Numbered from the stretch's first letter, positions 19,998 through 30,064 are shown. The stretch: DNA of 64,000 nt from Thermoplasmata archaeon (GCA_021835025.1 JAKBQY010000014.1:82508-146507); one strand, 5' to 3'. The notes: a model not told the origin generated them from the letters alone. Numbers and translations are program-made.

Positions 19998-20987
19998 ATG
20001 CACCTGGATGAAAATCTGATGAAACAAATAATTCGTTATCTTCAATGGCCTGCCGATGACCTGCACAGGCCGGAAAATGGTATTGTTTATAGAAGGCCAT
20101 CGGTATTCTGGGTATATAAAAAATTCCTTGAGGCGGGAAGCCATTATTCAAGGATATCCATTTTTAACCATTATGATGAGGTACTGCAATCATTATTTCC
20201 CAGATTCCTGATTCTTCCAGAATTTTTTGGCTTTAAAATGAGGTCGGTCATGTTTAAGGACGACCTATCGATAAGGGAAGAGCAGTTAAAAAGGATAGGA
20301 TCCTGTGAACATGTGGAACTCGTGCAAAGGGGGATGGGTGTTATTTCCATGGAAATTTTCCCGATTCTCTCAATTAACGTTCTATATAGGACTGAATCTG
20401 AACTTGAAGAAACAATACGAGATATTGAAACGATATGTCCATCGTTAAAGGTTTTTTATTCTGTTGATTCCTATAACTTCTTTTCTGGTACAAACAATGA
20501 TATACTTTCATTCAAAAGAAATATTACTTCCCAAATGAAAAATATAATAATTTCATTACTGGAAAACCCACTAACTCCAATGAATGAAATTGCTGATTCC
20601 CTCCATATAAAAAGGTCCACAATATATAAAATGATGCAAAGTATATCATCAAGCGGTTTATTTAAAATTGAATTTAGTATAAAAAATCCCTCAATATGTG
20701 GTATGACACTTGGCCAGGTTGGCATATCCTGTACGCAAGAAAATAGAGACATATTAATTAATAAAATTAATAGCTTGGAAACGTTTAAGGAAAGGGCTCT
20801 ACAGTTCAGATGGAGTTTTTCTAATGTTCTATATGTGATGTTTTGGTCCAGAAATTACTCCGACATGTTAGAGTTTAATAATTATCTCAATAAAAATCTT
20901 GAGGATTTCGACAACCGTTTGATTGTATGGGGACCATCCACGCAGCAGAACATAGAGACCACAATAGAAATGGTTAGAACACTTTGA
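19998..20987 (+). CDS. Helix-turn-helix transcriptional regulator (AsnC/Lrp-like architecture)
   Basis: LENPLTPMNEIADSLHIKRSTIYKMMQSISSSGLFKIEFSI HTH followed by a possible ligand-sensing domain. Confidence 0.6.
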   Translation: MHLDENLMKQIIRYLQWPADDLHRPENGIVYRRPSVFWVYKKFLEAGSHYSRISIFNHYDEVLQSLFPRFLILPEFFGFKMRSVMFKDDLSIREEQLKRIGSCEHVELVQRGMGVISMEIFPILSINVLYRTESELEETIRDIETICPSLKVFYSVDSYNFFSGTNNDILSFKRNITSQMKNIIISLLENPLTPMNEIADSLHIKRSTIYKMMQSISSSGLFKIEFSIKNPSICGMTLGQVGISCTQENRDILINKINSLETFKERALQFRWSFSNVLYVMFWSRNYSDMLEFNNYLNKNLEDFDNRLIVWGPSTQQNIETTIEMVRTL

Positions 20988-21228
20988 AATTCAAAAATAC
21001 ATTGTTTATTTTCTTTTTGTGTGATATATTAAGGGTGATGAAACTATTGAAATTTGCGAAAACTCTCATAATTTTCTGGCATTTACAGGTTTGGGCCATA
21101 ACATATAATCATCCACTACCTTGAAATTTTCTAAATTATATTTTTGGAAATTAAAAAATTAAAACCCAATATAAATAATATTGAGAAATGCTTATCATTT
21201 TAATAAAATAATTAAAAGAAGAATAGCA

Positions 21229-22287
21229 TCATTTCTTCTTCTTCATTATTCCTATCACTGATCCAATGGCAGCAATGACAACTACTGTTCCAATTATACC
21301 GTAAAACTCCAGTGGAGACAACCCCCCTGGAAGTAAAGGTGAAGTTGGTTTGGATGTTTTTACAGCGCTAAAGGCAAGGGTTTTAGTGGTATTCTTTCCA
21401 TTTACACTCATTGATCCATTTGACAGAGAAGACTTATACCCCGTTACAGCCCCAACAGTGAAAGAATAGGTGCCATTTCCCTTAATAAATTTCAGAGAAG
21501 TTGTAGTTGCGGATACGTTTATTCCATTGAATGTTACTGACCATGATTTGCCAGATGGCAGACCCGATTCAGTAAAGGTGATATAATACGATGGCAATTG
21601 AACGTTTGTTGCTGTGAGGTTGGCATATATTCCCAATGTGGAATTTGTCATATATAACCTAAGGTATAAACCGCTATTTTCATCTATATACATAGTTCCA
21701 TTCATACCGTTTGTTGAATTATGAGAAGTTATCCTATCGGACATAAAAGTACCCATTTGCGTTCGGAAATAAATTCCAGTCTTAACATTCGTAAAGTTAT
21801 TTCCTGAAATAACTATACCCTCATTAAGTTTCGCAAGTTGGGTATTATTAACTACATACAACCCTGTATTGCCCATTTCATTCCACGAAGCCCATACTGT
21901 GGAACTAGAGAAATGGCCCAACATCATAGCGGTATGCTGAAGATGCACAGATTCGTTTGTAGTGTTAACCTTTAATATTGTATAGTTCGTAAATCCTGAG
22001 CCCGAATATATAGTGGTCTTCATGTAAAAGCTATAGTTTGCATATGCACCTGAAAATGCCCAAAGGGGTGTTTTTGAATTTGTTCCACTAAAAGGTGTGG
22101 GCATTCCAAAATGGATATTATTGGTTTGTTCTTGGCCACTATTTCCTGAAATAGGTACTGGAAGCATAAAAAATTCAGAACTCAAAAAAATTATAACTAT
22201 TAAAATGACAATGCCTCCATATATGGATTTTAACTTCCAAGAATGATGGTTTTTGCTTTTCTGTTGATATGAAAATATATTTTTCAT
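21229..22287 (-). CDS. Cell-surface anchored protein with FTESGLPSG-type domain
   Basis: N-terminal TM, Asn-rich extracellular region, YYITFTESGLPSGKSWSVTFNG...NGTYSFTVGAVTGYKSS, C-terminal TM + KKKK. Confidence 0.8.
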   Translation of the reverse strand: MKNIFSYQQKSKNHHSWKLKSIYGGIVILIVIIFLSSEFFMLPVPISGNSGQEQTNNIHFGMPTPFSGTNSKTPLWAFSGAYANYSFYMKTTIYSGSGFTNYTILKVNTTNESVHLQHTAMMLGHFSSSTVWASWNEMGNTGLYVVNNTQLAKLNEGIVISGNNFTNVKTGIYFRTQMGTFMSDRITSHNSTNGMNGTMYIDENSGLYLRLYMTNSTLGIYANLTATNVQLPSYYITFTESGLPSGKSWSVTFNGINVSATTTSLKFIKGNGTYSFTVGAVTGYKSSLSNGSMSVNGKNTTKTLAFSAVKTSKPTSPLLPGGLSPLEFYGIIGTVVVIAAIGSVIGIMKKKK

Positions 22288-22879
22288 AAATAATAAACTA
22301 TTAATAAAATATAAGGTTTAACTCCTTTTTTCCGTAGTTAACTCGCATATGATTTTAACCGGTTGTAATATTAATTTTAATATTTTCAATGGATGAAAAG
22401 AAAACCCTGGCCTTCCAGGAAAAGATTAACTACGAAAATGTGTATTATATTAACAGGATATGTATACCCCACCTAAACTCTGGTAATTTTAACCCATTGT
22501 TTTCCGCGATCTTTTCATCTTTGAAAGTATAATAATATCTTATTGATATAACCCAGCAATTCATTAGCTTGAATTTTATAAATTGGAAATATTGATGTAA
22601 ATTTGTATAAATATATTATAAGGTAGCTTTTTTCCATTTTCATGATATTATTATTGAAAAATGGAATTTTAATTTTATTTATTTAGTCCATCCTGTATTT
22701 TCATGGGTGTTCTTATAAATTGAAATATATTGCACTGGCAATTCTATGAACTAAATATACAAATATGCCTGGAACATATCAATATTAAATTTACCCATAG
22801 AAAACAAGGATAATCTAAAAAATTAATATTATCGGTACCGATACAATTTATATTTGGAAAATAGCTTGCCTAAGATGAA

Positions 22880-23365
22880 ATGTATGACAGGAAAAAACTG
22901 TATATACTGTTGAATTCATATAAAACAAGAAAACTGTTTTGTTATTGTGTTTAGACGAGTTGGAAAATCATCCATTCTAAAACTGTTTTAAAACCTTAAT
23001 GGAAGAAAAAAATGTAATGGTGGTAAAATTTAATTTGGAAGGAATATCAAATTTATCCAATTATTATAATAGACGGGTAGATGACTTGATGGTGGAACTT
23101 TCAAAGAAGTATAAAATTAAATATTACAAAATGAAGGTAAAAAAAATTATAAATCGTTTCATTGGGAGTATTAATCAAATTGACATAAAATTACACAATT
23201 TCGAGATTTTCTTAATTAACACGATGATTTTCCTGACAATAGTATAAAGGCATCCCCGATGTTTTATGACGTTCCTCAGAAACTTGTATCGGATTTAAAA
23301 GATGGTATAATTATTATAATGGATGAATTTCAATATGCAAGAATGTTGAAGGATCCTTGAAGGTG
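22880..23365 (+). pseudogene. Degraded archaeal AAA ATPase
   Basis: Pieces in different frames: MYDRKKLYILLNSYKTRKLF / FRRVGKSSILKLF (P-loop) / MEEKNVMVVKFNLEGISNLSNYYNRRVDDLMVELSKKYK (ORF 22999-23247) / PQKLVSDLKDGIIIIMDEFQYARMLKD (Walker B). Confidence 0.75.
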
Positions 23366-23571
23366 ATATATCTATCCATGAGAGGTTAGATGGGGATTCA
23401 GTAGTCATATGATCTATTATTGGGCTCAGTTAATATTCAGTATATTACATATAATACTCTGCACAGAGAGGGTAGTCGACCTTGTTTTTATAAATAATTG
23501 CAAATTGCAATATTATAAATAAAAAATTACCACAAAACAAGAAATTCCTTCAATACAACCAAAAGATTATT

Positions 23572-23599
23572 AAGGTTCCTAATAATAAGGTTTCCTAAG
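23572..23599. promoter_or_regulatory. Candidate MarR operator: repeated AGG-n-CCT sites just upstream of the marR start
   Basis: aaggttcctaataataaggtttcctaag: two copies of aaggtt(t)cctaa, 15 bp apart, ending next to ATG 23601. Confidence 0.5.
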
Positions 23600-23600
23600 T

Positions 23601-24053
23601 ATGAAAAATGAAAGTAACAAATTAGAGAATGAAATGGTAATGGTGTGGACAAACGTTGGAACTTTTGTTCAGAGGTTTATCAAGGTTTCCAGATTAAATG
23701 CTAAGAAAAGTGGTTTAACATTGCCTAGGGCATGGATACTCCAGGCAATTTCCCAAGAAAATGGAATGACTGAAACTGATTTGGCTAGGTACACAGGCAC
23801 GACTCTACCAACAATAACTGATATCCTGGATGAACTGGTCAAGGTAAATTTTATTACAAAAAATAGGAGTAGGGAAGATGAACGCAAATTGGTAATTTCT
23901 ATTTCAAATACTGGCAGAGAGAAATTGAAGAAATTTCAGTATCTTCAGCAACAATTTGTTGAAAAAATAGAAAAGGAAACAGGAAAGGAATTCATGGATA
24001 AACTATCAAATGTATTTCAGACACTTGTAAAGGCCACGAATTCTTATGTGTGA
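23601..24053 (+). CDS. MarR-family transcriptional regulator
   Basis: TETDLARYTGTTLPTITDILDELVKVNFITKNRSREDERKLVISISNTGREKL winged HTH; overlaps downstream MFS gene. Confidence 0.88.
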   Translation: MKNESNKLENEMVMVWTNVGTFVQRFIKVSRLNAKKSGLTLPRAWILQAISQENGMTETDLARYTGTTLPTITDILDELVKVNFITKNRSREDERKLVISISNTGREKLKKFQYLQQQFVEKIEKETGKEFMDKLSNVFQTLVKATNSYV

Positions 24054-25522
24054 GAATTATGTTAAAAATTCATGAAAAAAACAGTGAAAATATTAACAGG
24101 AAACAGGCAATTCTTATAATTTCCGGCATAGTGCTGGGAGTTTTAATGGGTGCCCTTGATAACCTGATAGTTTCAACGGCCATACCCCATATAGTTAATG
24201 TTTTTCACCAACCAAAAGGAATTGCTTTTCTTATATCTGCTTATGTTATTTCATCGGCCATTGGGATGGTCGTATTTGGAAAACTATCAGATCAGTATAG
24301 CAAACGGTTAATATTACTCATTACAATTACAATTTTTATCATAGGCTCAATTCTAGCTGGAATGAGCCAGACGCTTTCTGAATTGATTATTTTTCGGATA
24401 ATTCAGGGTTTTGGCAGTGGTGGTTTTCTTCCTGTTGGTTTGGCTGTTATTGCACTAACTCTTCCACCCAGAACTAGAGCAAATATAACGGGTGCGGTTG
24501 CAAGTTTTATTGGAATAGCTATTGTTGCAGGACCTGCAATAGGTGCCTTTATTGTAGATACAATAGGCTGGAGATGGGTTTTTTATGTCAATATTCCACT
24601 AGGAATGGTGTCATTCATCATAATTGCTCAGGTGCTTGAGACTTTAAAACCAAAACCCATGGGTAAATTTGATGTTCTTGGCTCTGCCCTGTTGGTTATT
24701 TGGGTATCGTTGCTGTTATTTCCATTGGTGGAAGTGTCCGATGGAGACTGGTCGCTTTATCAACCTTTTGTTGTTGCTATCCTAATGATTTCATTATTGC
24801 TAGCCGTACTATTTGTGTACTTTGAGTACAGAATAGCCAAGGAACCTATTGTTCCTTTCAGGATGTTTAAGCACAGGAATGTGGTATTTTCCACCATAAT
24901 AAGCTTCTTTAGAGGTGGAATTATCTATGCGTTGAGCACATTTGTTGCCATATTTGTCACTGTGGTGCTTGTGGGATCCGCCAACTTACTGCGAGATGTA
25001 CTTTATTTCTTTGTTGTGCCAATGGTGGTTGGGTCCATAGTCGGAGGTATATTTCTACCCAGGATTTCGTACAGGAATATTTGCCTCGTAGGCATGACAC
25101 TGATGGCTTTGGGTTTCATCCCTCTCCTGAATATCTCGCAATTTACGCCCCTATGGTCTTTCATATGGATATTGCCTGTTGGGGGATTTGCATTAGGATT
25201 GATACCAATTGGGTTTGGAGTTGGCATAACCATGGCGACAACAACACTCTCTGCACAGTATTCGGTTGAACCCAAGGATATAGGTGCTTCCAGTTCCATT
25301 GTCCAATTCTTTGGTTCACTGGGTGGAGGAATTATTCTTTCCATTTTAACAGTTGTAGTAAACACAACATATAAAAACCATCTCATACTTCACAATTCCC
25401 TTGCCTTGTCTATGACAATTGGTATAAGGGAAGCATTTACTGTTTTATTTTTTCTTTCAGTTGTTGCAATAGCGTCTTCATTTTTCATGGAAGGTGAACT
25501 ACCAGTTTCATCCATGAAATAA
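24050..25522 (+). CDS. MFS drug:H+ antiporter, DHA2/EmrB-like, 14 TM
   Basis: GVLMGALDNLIVSTAIPHIV, FGKLSDQYSKRLILL, RIIQGFGSGGFLPVG, GPAIGAFIVDTIGWRWVFYVNIPLG. Confidence 0.92.
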   Translation: MRIMLKIHEKNSENINRKQAILIISGIVLGVLMGALDNLIVSTAIPHIVNVFHQPKGIAFLISAYVISSAIGMVVFGKLSDQYSKRLILLITITIFIIGSILAGMSQTLSELIIFRIIQGFGSGGFLPVGLAVIALTLPPRTRANITGAVASFIGIAIVAGPAIGAFIVDTIGWRWVFYVNIPLGMVSFIIIAQVLETLKPKPMGKFDVLGSALLVIWVSLLLFPLVEVSDGDWSLYQPFVVAILMISLLLAVLFVYFEYRIAKEPIVPFRMFKHRNVVFSTIISFFRGGIIYALSTFVAIFVTVVLVGSANLLRDVLYFFVVPMVVGSIVGGIFLPRISYRNICLVGMTLMALGFIPLLNISQFTPLWSFIWILPVGGFALGLIPIGFGVGITMATTTLSAQYSVEPKDIGASSSIVQFFGSLGGGIILSILTVVVNTTYKNHLILHNSLALSMTIGIREAFTVLFFLSVVAIASSFFMEGELPVSSMK

Positions 25523-25604
25523 GGTATTTTTTAAAAAATTATTATACATATATCAAAGCATACATACATCAGGGTTCAGGTTAATAAATATGATATCCCG
25601 AATT

Positions 25605-25652
25605 GAGTTCCTATATAAACATTATAATATAAACAAAAGAATCAAAGAAAAG
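25605..25652. repeat. 48-bp exact direct repeat, copy 2
   Basis: Identical to 7350-7397. Confidence 0.9.
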
Positions 25653-25713
25653 ATGAAATTAAACAATAAGAAAATAAAATAAAAATTTAAATATAAAAAC
25701 AATATTATATTTT

Positions 25714-26310
25714 ATGTCAGAAGAAGTTTTTAATAATATAAAAGATGCGTTGAAAGGTAAAACGGAACTTGTGATGAAAAAGAAATTGCTTGCTATTGGA
25801 AAATATTATGCTGTTTCAGACACGGAAGGAAATACATTATGCTTTGTAAATTTAAGTTGGGGCTCCAATTTGATGGGGAACGTTGTTTCAGACCATATGG
25901 GTAAATGGATGGGGAGAAGCATGCGATATACATATACACTTACCGATGCCAATGAGAAAATTGCACTTGAGATAAAGAAAACAGGAGGGGCATGGGATTC
26001 AAATTTTAACGTTGTGGAACCGGACAAGAATCAAATTATTGGAATAATACAATTAAAAAGAGCATTCGTTATTGGGAATATGAAGGCACAGTGGCTCAAT
26101 TATGAATCAAAAAATGTTGAAATGTCCGTCAATGGAAATATTATGCGTAGGACATACAATATAATAAATTCATCTGGAAAGGAAATAGCCAGGGTAAGGC
26201 ACAAAATAGCTGCGATTAGAGATACGTGGAACCTTGAAATTAATTCCGGAGAGGATAATCTGTATTCCATCATTTTCTCCACCGTTCTAGATTTTGAGAA
26301 GGAAATGTGA
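25714..26310 (+). CDS. LURP-one-related / tubby C-terminal-like (phospholipid scramblase-like) protein
   Basis: 198 aa: LVMKKKLLAIGKYYAVSDTEGNTLCFV...YTLTDANEKIALEIKKTGGAWDSNFNVVEPDKNQIIGIIQ...RTYNIINSSGKEIARVRHK...DTWNLEI, repeated beta-strand pattern of the LOR fold. Confidence 0.55.
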   Translation: MSEEVFNNIKDALKGKTELVMKKKLLAIGKYYAVSDTEGNTLCFVNLSWGSNLMGNVVSDHMGKWMGRSMRYTYTLTDANEKIALEIKKTGGAWDSNFNVVEPDKNQIIGIIQLKRAFVIGNMKAQWLNYESKNVEMSVNGNIMRRTYNIINSSGKEIARVRHKIAAIRDTWNLEINSGEDNLYSIIFSTVLDFEKEM

Positions 26311-26516
26311 GATATGCATAAAATTGTATTTGCCCAATCCATAAGAAGATACAATGGCAATCGGTAATTTGATGAGTTTAGATGAAAAAGATATGTACTT
26401 TAATGATGTTTTTATCTATTCTCTATATTATTCTAAAATTTTAGATTAACAGAGTGAAGCATTACTTATTCACAGTTAAACCAAGATACTATTTTTTAAT
26501 TATTTGAGACCTCTTT

Positions 26517-27035
26517 TTATATAGAGGTCATGGAAGATATTATTGATTTTGCCGCTTTTTGCAATGTTGAATTACTCATTCCTGGACCATATACTATGAA
26601 CATCATGTTTCCTTTAATACCAAAGGCCGCTGTAAAACTTTCACTATTTGAGGTCATGTTAACACCTGTATATTTAAAACCATCGTATGTTGAGTTTCTA
26701 AATACAAATTTTGCTCCTGAAGATATTTCAGTGAAAATATGTGTATAATTATTGGAGGCAATTTTTGAACTATTGAACTGCACTTCTTCTATTACTATCA
26801 CTTCGTTGGCGGATGTATTATTGTAATACATTGTTTCTGATTTTGTCGTATTCTTTTGGGCACTTTTTGTTATTAATTTGGATGCAGTTAGATGTTTCCC
26901 TGTAATGGTATTAATACTATTCTGTGTTGGGAAATCAAAATGAGATTCTTCAGTGATAAGTACATACGAAACTCCTGCAATTATAACAACCACCACGATT
27001 GCCACTACCATAATATACTTAAATATATTTTTCAT
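26517..27035 (-). CDS. Membrane-anchored secreted protein
   Basis: MKNIFKYIMVVAIVVVVIIAGVSYVLI signal anchor, then N/S/T-rich extracellular domain. Confidence 0.7.
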   Translation of the reverse strand: MKNIFKYIMVVAIVVVVIIAGVSYVLITEESHFDFPTQNSINTITGKHLTASKLITKSAQKNTTKSETMYYNNTSANEVIVIEEVQFNSSKIASNNYTHIFTEISSGAKFVFRNSTYDGFKYTGVNMTSNSESFTAAFGIKGNMMFIVYGPGMSNSTLQKAAKSIISSMTSI

Positions 27036-27240
27036 AAATAATTAACTGACAATAAGATATAATGCTTAGCTCCTTATTTCTGAAGTTACAAATCTGTATG
27101 TCAAATTCTTCCTTCATGTACATTTGGTAATCCATTTCTCGAGATTTCAAGGATTCTTTCAATTCATAGAACACCACCCTGTATTTCATATTAGAGTGGA
27201 TTCCCGCTATTTAAGTGCCTTTCTTACACGTATGAACTTA

Positions 27241-27361
27241 TTGTACAGCCTAAACTTATATGCTTTCATGTATATTATTATATACATTCTTTCATTATAT
27301 TTAACCCTCTAATTCGCTTTCATCGCACCCATAAATGGTGTGGGTTTTCCCGCTCACAGTG
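27241..27361 (-). mobile_element. IS200/IS605-type left-end fragment with first ~9 codons of tnpB
   Basis: Reverse strand ATG at 27269: MKAYKFRLY, then unrelated sequence; left end (CACTGTGAGCGGGAAAACCCACACCATTTATGGGTGCGATGAAAGCGAA) nearly identical to 6240-6355. Confidence 0.8.
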
Positions 27362-27485
27362 ATAAATTTATAATAATTATTTATGCTTAAATTTTGGTCA
27401 TCACAACTTATAACAGCGGATTATTTCAAACATTATTATTAATCCAGTTGTCAAAATTATATTAACCATAATCCAATTTACATTT

Positions 27486-28097
27486 ATGGAAATAAACCAA
27501 AATGAAATTGAATTTTCTGGTAAGAAATTATTTTATCTTTCATATGAAAAAGGAAATAAAAGAAATTTTATTCTTTTGCATGATTCAAGAAAGGATTCAT
27601 CATCATGGGCATACATAGATGCATTGAGGAAAATTGGCCAATGGGGATACGATGTTTATGCTATTGATTATCCTGGGTTTGGAAAATCAGAATACAATGG
27701 AAAATATAATTTTGGTTCAGATCCTTCAAAGGGATCATTATTTATCAAGGATTTTTCAGAATTGTTACATTTGGACGCACTATATATAATAGGGCCTTCC
27801 GTTTCTGCGGGATCTGCATTGAAGGCATTAATAGATATAAAAAATGTTAAAACGTCCATTATTATAGGTGGTTTGGGAATTGATTATATATTAATGGAAT
27901 TGAATAAAATAGAAAAACCGATATTGATATTATGGGGTTCAAATGACAATGTAGTTCCCATCAGCCACGGAATGAAATATCATGATTTAATAGCCTCCTC
28001 AAAATTCATAAAAATTGAAGGTTCTGGCCACTGTGTCCAGACGGAAAAACCCGATTTGTTTTTTAATACATTAAAAAAATATCTAGATGAAATATGA
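27486..28097 (+). CDS. Alpha/beta hydrolase
   Basis: FILLHDSRKDSSSWAY, YAIDYPGFGKSE, KPILILWGSNDNVVPISHG, KIEGSGHCVQTEKPDLF. Confidence 0.85.
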   Translation: MEINQNEIEFSGKKLFYLSYEKGNKRNFILLHDSRKDSSSWAYIDALRKIGQWGYDVYAIDYPGFGKSEYNGKYNFGSDPSKGSLFIKDFSELLHLDALYIIGPSVSAGSALKALIDIKNVKTSIIIGGLGIDYILMELNKIEKPILILWGSNDNVVPISHGMKYHDLIASSKFIKIEGSGHCVQTEKPDLFFNTLKKYLDEI

Positions 28098-28140
28098 GTG
28101 ACATCCTCCCTGCCCTATCGGACGGGGCTTCCTGCTTCAA
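28098..28140 (-). mobile_element. IS200/IS605-type right-end stub
   Basis: Reverse complement ttgaagcaggaagccccgtccgatagggcagggaggatgtcac: conserved GAAGCAGGAAGCC box, hairpin and ...GGATGTCAC end; abuts the hydrolase stop codon. Confidence 0.7.
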
Positions 28141-28164
28141 CAATCTGACTCGCTCTTATACATG

Positions 28165-28364
28165 TTGCATGATTCCTGTCCACTGGTAGACATAATGAAA
28201 GAGGGTTGGATCACATATATCTCCATGCATGCCTGTGCCCATAAAGTCGAATAGCTTAGCACGGGAGGTAGAGTGCCCTTGAGTGGAAGGGAATACAAGC
28301 CTGTGTGGACGCCGGTAACCGTCGAAGCAGGAAGGTCATGAATTCATTTGTGGGAAGAGATCGC
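28165..28364 (+). mobile_element. Diverged right half of the 270-bp MITE / tnpB 3' end
   Basis: catgattcctgtccactggtagacataatgaaagagggttggatcacatatatctcc...gcctgtgcccataaagtcgaatagc...gaagcaggaaggtcatgaattcatttgtgggaagagatcgc aligns with 63566-63762. Confidence 0.8.
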
Positions 28365-28445
28365 TTTGGCTTTATCCTATCCATTGTAGAGGGGGACTTC
28401 TTGTTCACAATAGGTAAAAAATTTTATAAAAATTATTTGCGCCCA

Positions 28446-29975
28446 TCATATTATTCTTGGTGCTATAACTATATATATCAACAGCATCAAAACAAATAGC
28501 GCCATCATATAATATATTTTCATAACATTTTTCTCATCTTTCAAAAAGGAAAAATGTTTTTTTCTTGATGTAATTAATAGACTGTCCCTGAAAAACTGCC
28601 CACCATCAAAGACTGCTATGGGCAAAGCGTTCATTATCCCAAGAAGAAAATCTATCCAGAAAAGCCAGTAGAGAGTATTAACAATACCGAAGAATATAAA
28701 CGGATTAAATGGCGATTTAAATAAATGTGTCATTGTTAATGGTATTGGTGATAAACCTAAAATGGGTAAACCAAGTGTTTCAAAAAAGCCTGGCCCGAAT
28801 AATGCTGCACCAAAAACTTCTCTATGCATTTCATTTATGGGGATATACCCAAGGCCGGAATATGTTACACCGACTCCAATGAAGCTCTCATTTTTGTATA
28901 TATTTTTGTTTGCTGAGGGATCTTCCTTTGCATAATAACTGTATGTTGAAATTGTTTTCATTGTATAATTTTTTACTGTGCCTGAAGATGTAATAATCTG
29001 CATTGTGATATTTGTTCCTGGTGCAATTTTATCCAGAACTGTTCCAAGTGTATTGATATTGTATATTGTACTGCCATTTATTTTTGATATAATTGAATTG
29101 ACAGGTACATTTGCGTTCTGGGCTGGAAAACCAGGAGTTAGATCACATATAAATACTCCTGTTTCTGCACTTACATTTTTATACGTTTTGCCATTATATA
29201 ACTCCACCGTTGCCATTCCCGGTGTTATATGTGAATTATTCTCAATGTTATTCAATGAATTTCCAGTAATATTTCCATATTTGATTATTTCGTAGCCTTT
29301 GGGAATGTGGGGATTTGCTGATGATTCTACATATACACCACTGTGCACGGGTGGGGAAGCGGGCATCATCACAAATATGAGAAGCATGATACATATTATG
29401 GCTATGACAATATTTATTCCCGGCCCAGCTGCAATTATTCTTCTTCTGACAACAGGATCCGCCTCAGATATTTCCTTCTCATTAGGTTCCACAAAAGCGC
29501 CAACTGGTATTATAAAAAATAGTGCTCCCACGCCATCTACCTTGATGCCATGTTTCCTTGCAACAATGCCATGAAACATTTCATGTATTACCACCGCAAA
29601 AACCAGTGTTGCGGTACCATATCCAAGAGGGATAAATGGATTTACGAGGGGGATTGCAAGGTATTCATTCAGAGAGGGTGCTGCACTGGGTGGTATATGC
29701 ACCGTTGTTATCAATATTGCCTCGTATACAAGCATTATAAATGCTATCAATCCTCCCACAACCACCAATATTGTTGAGATTTTGCCGAAAAATTTCCCTG
29801 GAAAGCGTTTAGATGCCGCGTCCAGTATACCTCGATTTTTTGTGGATTTTACCATCAATGCAGGTCCAAGCGTGGAGAAATGCTTTGACTTATTTATATG
29901 AGGTGAAAGATACAGTATAATAAATATCCATGAGAATACGATTAATACGATTAAATAAATTTCATTATAACTCAT
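28446..29975 (-). CDS. M50-family site-2 protease-like membrane metalloprotease with PDZ domain
   Basis: ATLVFAVVIHEMFHGIVARKHGIKVDGVG (HExxH), PDZ region LTPGFPAQNANVPVNSIISKINGSTI, GIMNALPIAVFDGGQFF (NxxPxxxxDGG). Confidence 0.93.
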   Translation of the reverse strand: MSYNEIYLIVLIVFSWIFIILYLSPHINKSKHFSTLGPALMVKSTKNRGILDAASKRFPGKFFGKISTILVVVGGLIAFIMLVYEAILITTVHIPPSAAPSLNEYLAIPLVNPFIPLGYGTATLVFAVVIHEMFHGIVARKHGIKVDGVGALFFIIPVGAFVEPNEKEISEADPVVRRRIIAAGPGINIVIAIICIMLLIFVMMPASPPVHSGVYVESSANPHIPKGYEIIKYGNITGNSLNNIENNSHITPGMATVELYNGKTYKNVSAETGVFICDLTPGFPAQNANVPVNSIISKINGSTIYNINTLGTVLDKIAPGTNITMQIITSSGTVKNYTMKTISTYSYYAKEDPSANKNIYKNESFIGVGVTYSGLGYIPINEMHREVFGAALFGPGFFETLGLPILGLSPIPLTMTHLFKSPFNPFIFFGIVNTLYWLFWIDFLLGIMNALPIAVFDGGQFFRDSLLITSRKKHFSFLKDEKNVMKIYYMMALFVLMLLIYIVIAPRII

Positions 29976-30064
29976 CTATATCCACATAGTGAAACATTAA
30001 TTATAATTTTTGCTATTTCATTAACCTCTCTGCAAATAGGATATTATCAATAAATCATAAAACT

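Noticed and set aside
27241-28364. Composite transposon carrying the alpha/beta hydrolase
   Set aside because: Flanking pieces are a left-end fragment and a right-end stub arranged as the outer ends of two different elements, both truncated; no functional unit is visible.
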